From: Streptomyces pseudovenezuelae
GTDB taxonomy: Bacteria; Actinomycetota; Actinomycetes; Streptomycetales; Streptomycetaceae
Direction: 5' to 3'
Assembly: GCF_001513955.1 (NCBI RefSeq)
Contig: NZ_KQ948147.1
Location: 752,897 to 816,896, forward strand
Length of the DNA: 64,000 bases
Below are positions 60,116 to 64,000 of this stretch, one piece after another. Numbering within the stretch: the first letter of the stretch is position 1; each line of letters begins with the position of its first letter. Both the position numbers and the translations under genes were made by a program. Below the pieces are notes generated by a model. It worked only from the letters and a program-made list of their open reading frames with translations, did no database searches and was not told the origin of the DNA.

Positions 60116-61894
60116 ATGCGCAAGTCCATCGCCACCGTCTGCCTCAGCGGCACCCTCACCGAGAAGCTGACCGCCGCCTCGCGCGCCGGCTTCGACGGTG
60201 TCGAGATCTTCGAGAACGACCTCCTCGCCAGCCCCCTCGCCCCCGAGGAGATCGCCGCCCGCACGGCCGACCTGGGCCTGCGCATCGACCTCTACCAGCC
60301 GATGCGGGACATCGAGGCCGTTCCGGAGGAGCTCTTCGCCCGTAACCTGCGGCGCGCCCGGCACAAGTTCGAGCTGATGCGCCGGCTCGGCGCCGACACC
60401 GTCCTCGTCTGTTCCAGCGTCTGCGAGCAGGCCGTGGACGACGACGGCCTCGCGGCGGAGCAGCTGGCCCGACTCGCGGACCTGGCCCAGGAGTCCGGCG
60501 TCCGGGTCGCCTACGAGGCGCTCGCGTGGGGAAGGCACGTCAGCACGTACGACCATGCCTGGCGGATCGTCGAGGCCGCGGACCACCCGGCGCTCGGCAC
60601 CTGCCTCGACAGCTTCCACATCCTCTCCCGGGGCTCCGATCCCAAGGACATCGAGGACATCCCCGGCGACAAGATCTTCTTCCTCCAGCTCGCCGACGCC
60701 CCGCTGATGGCCATGGACGTCCTGCAGTGGAGCCGCCACTACCGCTGCTTCCCGGGCCAGGGCGGATTCGACGTCGCCGGACTCCTGCGCCACGTCCTGA
60801 ACGCCGGATACGACGGCCCCCTGTCCCTGGAGGTCTTCAACGACGTCTTCCGCCAGGCGGACGCGGGCCGCACGGCGCTGGACGGGCTGCGCTCCCTGCT
60901 CGCCCTGGAGGAGAACGCCGGAGTGTCCCCGCTCCCGGCTCCGGTGATCCCCTCGGGCGTGGCCTTCGCCGAACTCGCCACCAGCGACCCCGAACCCGTC
61001 GGTGAACTCCTCACGGCTCTCGGCTTCACCCGCACCGCCCGCCATCACGGCAAGCCGGTCGACCTCTGGGAACAGGGCGACGCCAGGGTCCTGGTCAACG
61101 CGGGCACCACGGGCCGCCGTACCGACACCACCCTGGCCGCCGTGGGTCTGGAGACGGCGGATCCGGCCGCCTCCGCCCGACGCGCGGAGGCCCTGCTCGC
61201 GCCAGCCCTGCCCAAGCGCCGCGCCGCCCAGGACGTCCCGCTGGAATCGGTCGCGGCCCCGGACGGCACCGAGGTCCTGTTCTGCGCGACCGGCCGCCCC
61301 GGACTCCCCAGCTGGACCGACGACTTCGCGTACACGGCCGAGAGCGCGCACACCCGCGCCCTCACCATCGACCACCTCGCACTGACCCAGCCCTGGCAGC
61401 ACTTCGACGAATCGGTGCTCTTCCACCGCACGGTGCTGGGCCTCAGCCCGCACGACACCGTCGAACTCGCCGACCCCTACGGCCTGTTCCGCAGCCGTGC
61501 GCTGTCCGCCTCCTCCGACGGGCCGCGGCTGGTCCTCAACCTCGCGCCCACCGCGGAGGAGGGCGGTGAGACACGGGCCCGGCACGTGGCGTTCGCCGTC
61601 GACGACATCGTCGCCGCCGTCCGCCGCTTCCGGGCGGCCGGGGCAAGGCTGTTGCGCGTCCCGGCGAACTACTACGACGACCTGGAGGCCCGTTTCGCTT
61701 TCGAGGAGGGGGAGTTGGAGACCTGTCGCGAGCTCGGCATCCTGTACGACCGCGACGAGCGGGGCGGCGAGTTCCGGCACTGCTACACGGAGACGGTCGG
61801 CCATGTCTTCTTCGAGTTCGTGCAGCGATCGGGCGGCTACGCCGGGTTCGGCGCGGCCAACGCACCCATCCGGCTGGCAGCGCAGCGCAGGTAG
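60116..61894 (+). CDS. quiC: 3-dehydroshikimate dehydratase, QuiC-type two-domain
   Basis: 592 residues from ATG 60116. The N-terminal TIM barrel has metal ligands Glu134 (VAYEALAW), Asp165 (TCLDSFH), Gln191 (FFLQLADA) and Glu239 (SLEVFND), the QuiC1 pattern. The C-terminal domain is 4-hydroxyphenylpyruvate dioxygenase-like with the 2-His-1-Glu facial triad His420, His490, Glu567. It should convert 3-dehydroshikimate to protocatechuate. An upstream in-frame ATG (60044) also has GGAGCG before it and would add 24 low-complexity residues; numbering of the metal ligands favours 60116. Confidence 0.88.
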   Translation: MRKSIATVCLSGTLTEKLTAASRAGFDGVEIFENDLLASPLAPEEIAARTADLGLRIDLYQPMRDIEAVPEELFARNLRRARHKFELMRRLGADTVLVCSSVCEQAVDDDGLAAEQLARLADLAQESGVRVAYEALAWGRHVSTYDHAWRIVEAADHPALGTCLDSFHILSRGSDPKDIEDIPGDKIFFLQLADAPLMAMDVLQWSRHYRCFPGQGGFDVAGLLRHVLNAGYDGPLSLEVFNDVFRQADAGRTALDGLRSLLALEENAGVSPLPAPVIPSGVAFAELATSDPEPVGELLTALGFTRTARHHGKPVDLWEQGDARVLVNAGTTGRRTDTTLAAVGLETADPAASARRAEALLAPALPKRRAAQDVPLESVAAPDGTEVLFCATGRPGLPSWTDDFAYTAESAHTRALTIDHLALTQPWQHFDESVLFHRTVLGLSPHDTVELADPYGLFRSRALSASSDGPRLVLNLAPTAEEGGETRARHVAFAVDDIVAAVRRFRAAGARLLRVPANYYDDLEARFAFEEGELETCRELGILYDRDERGGEFRHCYTETVGHVFFEFVQRSGGYAGFGAANAPIRLAAQRR

Positions 61895-61946
61895 GAGTTC
61901 GGGAAGCGTCGCCGGGGACGGGCCGGCGGTGTGTCATCATCCGCCG

Positions 61947-62852
61947 ATGACCTCCGAAACGATCACCGCGGACGCGGCAGGCACCTGGACACTCGGCGAT
62001 CTCACCGTCAACCGCATCGGCTTCGGCGCGATGCGGCTGACCGGCAGCGCCGCCTTCCACCTCGGCACCCCGAGCGACCGGGATCGGTCGATCGCCGTGC
62101 TGCGCAGGGCGATGGAGCTCGGCGTCAACCACATCGACACGGCGGCCTTCTACTTCTCCTCGCTGCGCTCCGCCAACGAGCTCATCAACAGCGCGCTGTC
62201 CCCGTACGCCGACGACCTCGTCATCGTCACCAAGGTCGGGCCGTACCGTAACTACGCGGGGGAGTGGGCCACTTCGGCCCGCCCGGACGATCTGCGCGGT
62301 CATGTGGAGGAGAACCTGCGGCAGTTGGGCCGCGATCACCTCGACGTGGTGAACCTGCGGCGGATGCGCCAGGACTCGATCGCCGAGCACTTCGGGGCCC
62401 TGGCCGAACTGCGCGAGGCGGGCCTGATCCGGCACCTGGGCGTGTCGGACGTCGAGCCCCGCCATCTCGCCGAGGCGCAGGCGATCGCGCCGGTGGTGTG
62501 CGTGCAGAACCGGTTCGGGCTGGACTCCCGCAACCCCGGCACCGACGAGGTCCTGCGGATCTGCGGCGAACAGGGCATCGCGTTCGTGCCGTTCTTCGCC
62601 ATCGCGGGCGAGGGCGGCTCCCACGGTGCCACCGACGGCCACGACGAGGAGGTCCTGGCCGTCGCGCGGGCGCACGGCGCGACCGCCGCCCAGGTCCGGC
62701 TCGCCTGGACCCTAGCCCAGGGGCCGCACGTCCTCGCCATCCCCGGCACCGGCAACCCCGACCATCTCGCCGAGAACGTCGCGGCGGGCGCCCTCCGGCT
62801 CACCGACGAGGAACGGGAGACGCTCGACTCGCTGCGCCAGCAGGCCGGTTGA
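61947..62852 (+). CDS. Aldo/keto reductase
   Basis: 301 residues. LGDLTVNRIGFGAMRLTGSA, ELGVNHIDTAAFYFSSLRSA (catalytic Asp; Tyr in FY), LVIVTKVGP (Lys), and RRMRQDS in place of the usual LHR..D segment. VLAIPGTGNPDHLAENV is the cofactor-binding end. AKR12/YakC-like NADPH-dependent reduction of carbonyls. It starts 52 bp after the dehydratase and may be co-transcribed. Confidence 0.87.
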   Translation: MTSETITADAAGTWTLGDLTVNRIGFGAMRLTGSAAFHLGTPSDRDRSIAVLRRAMELGVNHIDTAAFYFSSLRSANELINSALSPYADDLVIVTKVGPYRNYAGEWATSARPDDLRGHVEENLRQLGRDHLDVVNLRRMRQDSIAEHFGALAELREAGLIRHLGVSDVEPRHLAEAQAIAPVVCVQNRFGLDSRNPGTDEVLRICGEQGIAFVPFFAIAGEGGSHGATDGHDEEVLAVARAHGATAAQVRLAWTLAQGPHVLAIPGTGNPDHLAENVAAGALRLTDEERETLDSLRQQAG

Positions 62853-62856
62853 GAGG

Positions 62857-63312
62857 TCAGACGACCCACACGCCGTCCGCCATGACGTGCCGCCCACGCA
62901 TCTCGTGCACGCCGTTGAGGGCCTGAACGGCGTGCGGGCGCACCTGGAAGAAGGCGTAGGCGGCGCTGTCCTCGCGCGGATCCCAGCCCGTCTTGGCCCG
63001 GAAAGCGTCGATCGCCACGGCCGGCACCTCCGTCCCGCCGTACGTCCGCACCTCCCCGTCGATGAGTACGACGTCCTGGGTGTCCCCGAGGGCCAGCCGG
63101 GTCCGGCCGCCGTCCCGCAGGTTGCGGCCCGTGGGATTGGTGATCCGCGTGGACAGCCAGACGGACTCACCGTCCCAGACGAACCACAGCGCGACCAGAC
63201 ACGGCAGCCCGTCGGCGTCCGCCGAGGCCACCCAGATGTCCCTCTCCCGCTCCAGACGGGCCAGTACGTCCCGCTTGCGCTGTTCGGCGGTGCGGCTCTC
63301 GGTGATCGTCAT
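62857..63312 (-). CDS. PPOX-fold FMN/F420-binding protein
   Basis: 151 residues. Split-barrel motifs: DIWVASADADGLPCLVALWF, WLSTRITNPTGRNLRDGGRT, RLALGDTQDVVLIDGEVRT. It resembles pyridoxamine 5'-phosphate oxidase-like proteins of actinobacteria that bind F420 or FMN. The stop lies 4 bp from the aldo/keto reductase stop. Confidence 0.85.
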   Translation of the reverse strand: MTITESRTAEQRKRDVLARLERERDIWVASADADGLPCLVALWFVWDGESVWLSTRITNPTGRNLRDGGRTRLALGDTQDVVLIDGEVRTYGGTEVPAVAIDAFRAKTGWDPREDSAAYAFFQVRPHAVQALNGVHEMRGRHVMADGVWVV

Positions 63313-64000
63313 GCCCGGGACGCTACCGCCCCCCTCTCCCCGCCGCCTCGGTCCGGGGTCCTACGACCACGGACCGAGGCGACCACTCCTGGGTCCGTTC
63401 CGCGCCACGGGGCGGCCTGAAGCGCCTGCGCGGTTTCATCCCGGCCGCGTCGCGGTCACCGCTCCTCGGGCGGCATCGGCCCGGGCGGGGAGCTCGCGCG
63501 CTGAGGCGGGGGCCCCGCAAAGGGCGGCGCCCCGACGGCGACGTCCGCGGTCGCACGCACGGCGGATCATGCCGACCGACCCCGTGGGCCTGACGTGCCC
63601 CTCGGCAGGGTCTTTGGCCGCGTCGTCGTCACCGCCCCTCCGGGTGGCAGCCGCCCCGTTCGTGGGACCGGCGCGGGCGGGGCGCTCGCGCGGTGAGGCG
63701 GGGCCTTCACCACGCGCTCCCGGTGCGGACCGGCCCCGCACGCCCCCACAGGGGCAACGCCCCGACGACGATCACGGCGGATCATGCCGCCCCGTGGGCC
63801 TGACGCGCCCTCTCGACGCGGTCCTTGGTCGCGTCGTGGTCGCCCTCCCCGGCCAGGTCCCGCCGTCCCCGGCCGTCCGCGCACCGCGATCCACGGCGCG
63901 GCCCCCGCCACCTCGCGGTCCCGGCGCGGGCCGGTCCGGCACGTCCCCCGGGCGGACGTCCGGATAGGCGGGCCGCACGGAGGGCAACGCCCCGACGACG
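63313..64000. repeat. Degenerate long direct repeats, no gene recognised
   Basis: Blocks recur at roughly 200-230 bp. GCGGATCATGCCG is at about 63562 and 63777. CCCGTGGGCCTGACG is at 63581 and 63791. A CGCCCCGACG block is at about 63529, 63759 and at the window end. GTCG(C/T)(G/C)GTCACC is at about 63452 and 63622. Frames on both strands are repetitive Arg/Pro/Ala-rich and lack RBS or domains, so this is treated as noncoding repeat DNA that continues past the edge. Confidence 0.6.

Overview
The window is very GC-rich and carries actinomycete hallmark families: an SsgA-like sporulation protein, an NsdA-type TPR regulator, an orphan DUF397 protein, SPW-repeat and CGNR proteins, and an ECF42/DGPF pair. 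Genes start on ATG, GTG and TTG, and several look leaderless. The best assignment is a Streptomyces chromosome. No rRNA, tRNA, CRISPR array or intact insertion sequence was recognised.

Layout. 1-378 is the N-terminus of a membrane protein cut by the window edge. 524-6273 is a lipid/steroid side-chain module: a FadD19-like acyl-CoA ligase diverges from an EchA19-like hydratase, a tandem OB-fold protein and two Cys-less thiolase-fold proteins, with a 17-bp palindrome between the two arms. 6369-12226 holds a DUF397 protein, a universal stress protein whose 3' end is tandemly duplicated, a CGNR protein, a large ATPase-LuxR regulator and a hypothetical protein. 12303-19669 holds a secreted amidase, an APH-type kinase, an NsdA-family regulator, a PAS-SpoIIE phosphatase and an SsgA-like protein. 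19703-24460 holds a baeRF protein, a decayed transporter/MarR remnant, a GNAT protein, a secreted tripeptidyl aminopeptidase and a methyltransferase.

24474-28781 is the most unusual gene: one unbroken reading frame joins a membrane sensor, PAS, GGDEF and EAL (c-di-GMP synthesis and breakdown) to a complete PLP-dependent alpha-oxoamine synthase. The methyltransferase follows with its RBS inside the stop-codon region. 28893-36926 is mixed accessory content: deaminase, MFS/MerR pair with operator, GNATs, an epimerase and a secreted protein. 36984-42289 holds an SPW protein and a probable light-response module (LitR/CarH-like B12-binding MerR regulator, photolyase, SDR-DUF2867) plus a MarR. 42617-44922 holds an MMPL transporter and a small protein.

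44932-53439 is a sulfur-scavenging locus: a LysR regulator diverges from a 27-residue leader peptide ending near a Cys-Cys pair, then sfnG, a DszC-like oxidase, ssuE, an SfnB-like enzyme, ssuD and an Asp-nucleophile hydrolase. Together these would release sulfite from sulfones and sulfonates using FMNH2 made by SsuE. 53534-55059 is a DGPF/ECF42 pair. 55180-58912 holds an aldehyde dehydrogenase, a cyclodipeptide synthase with an atypical active-site residue, a beta-hydroxyacid dehydrogenase and a PPOX-fold protein. 58967-61894 is an IclR regulator divergent from a two-domain 3-dehydroshikimate dehydratase, with a clear promoter and a 23-bp perfect palindrome between them. The window ends with an aldo/keto reductase, a PPOX protein and about 690 bp of degenerate repeats.
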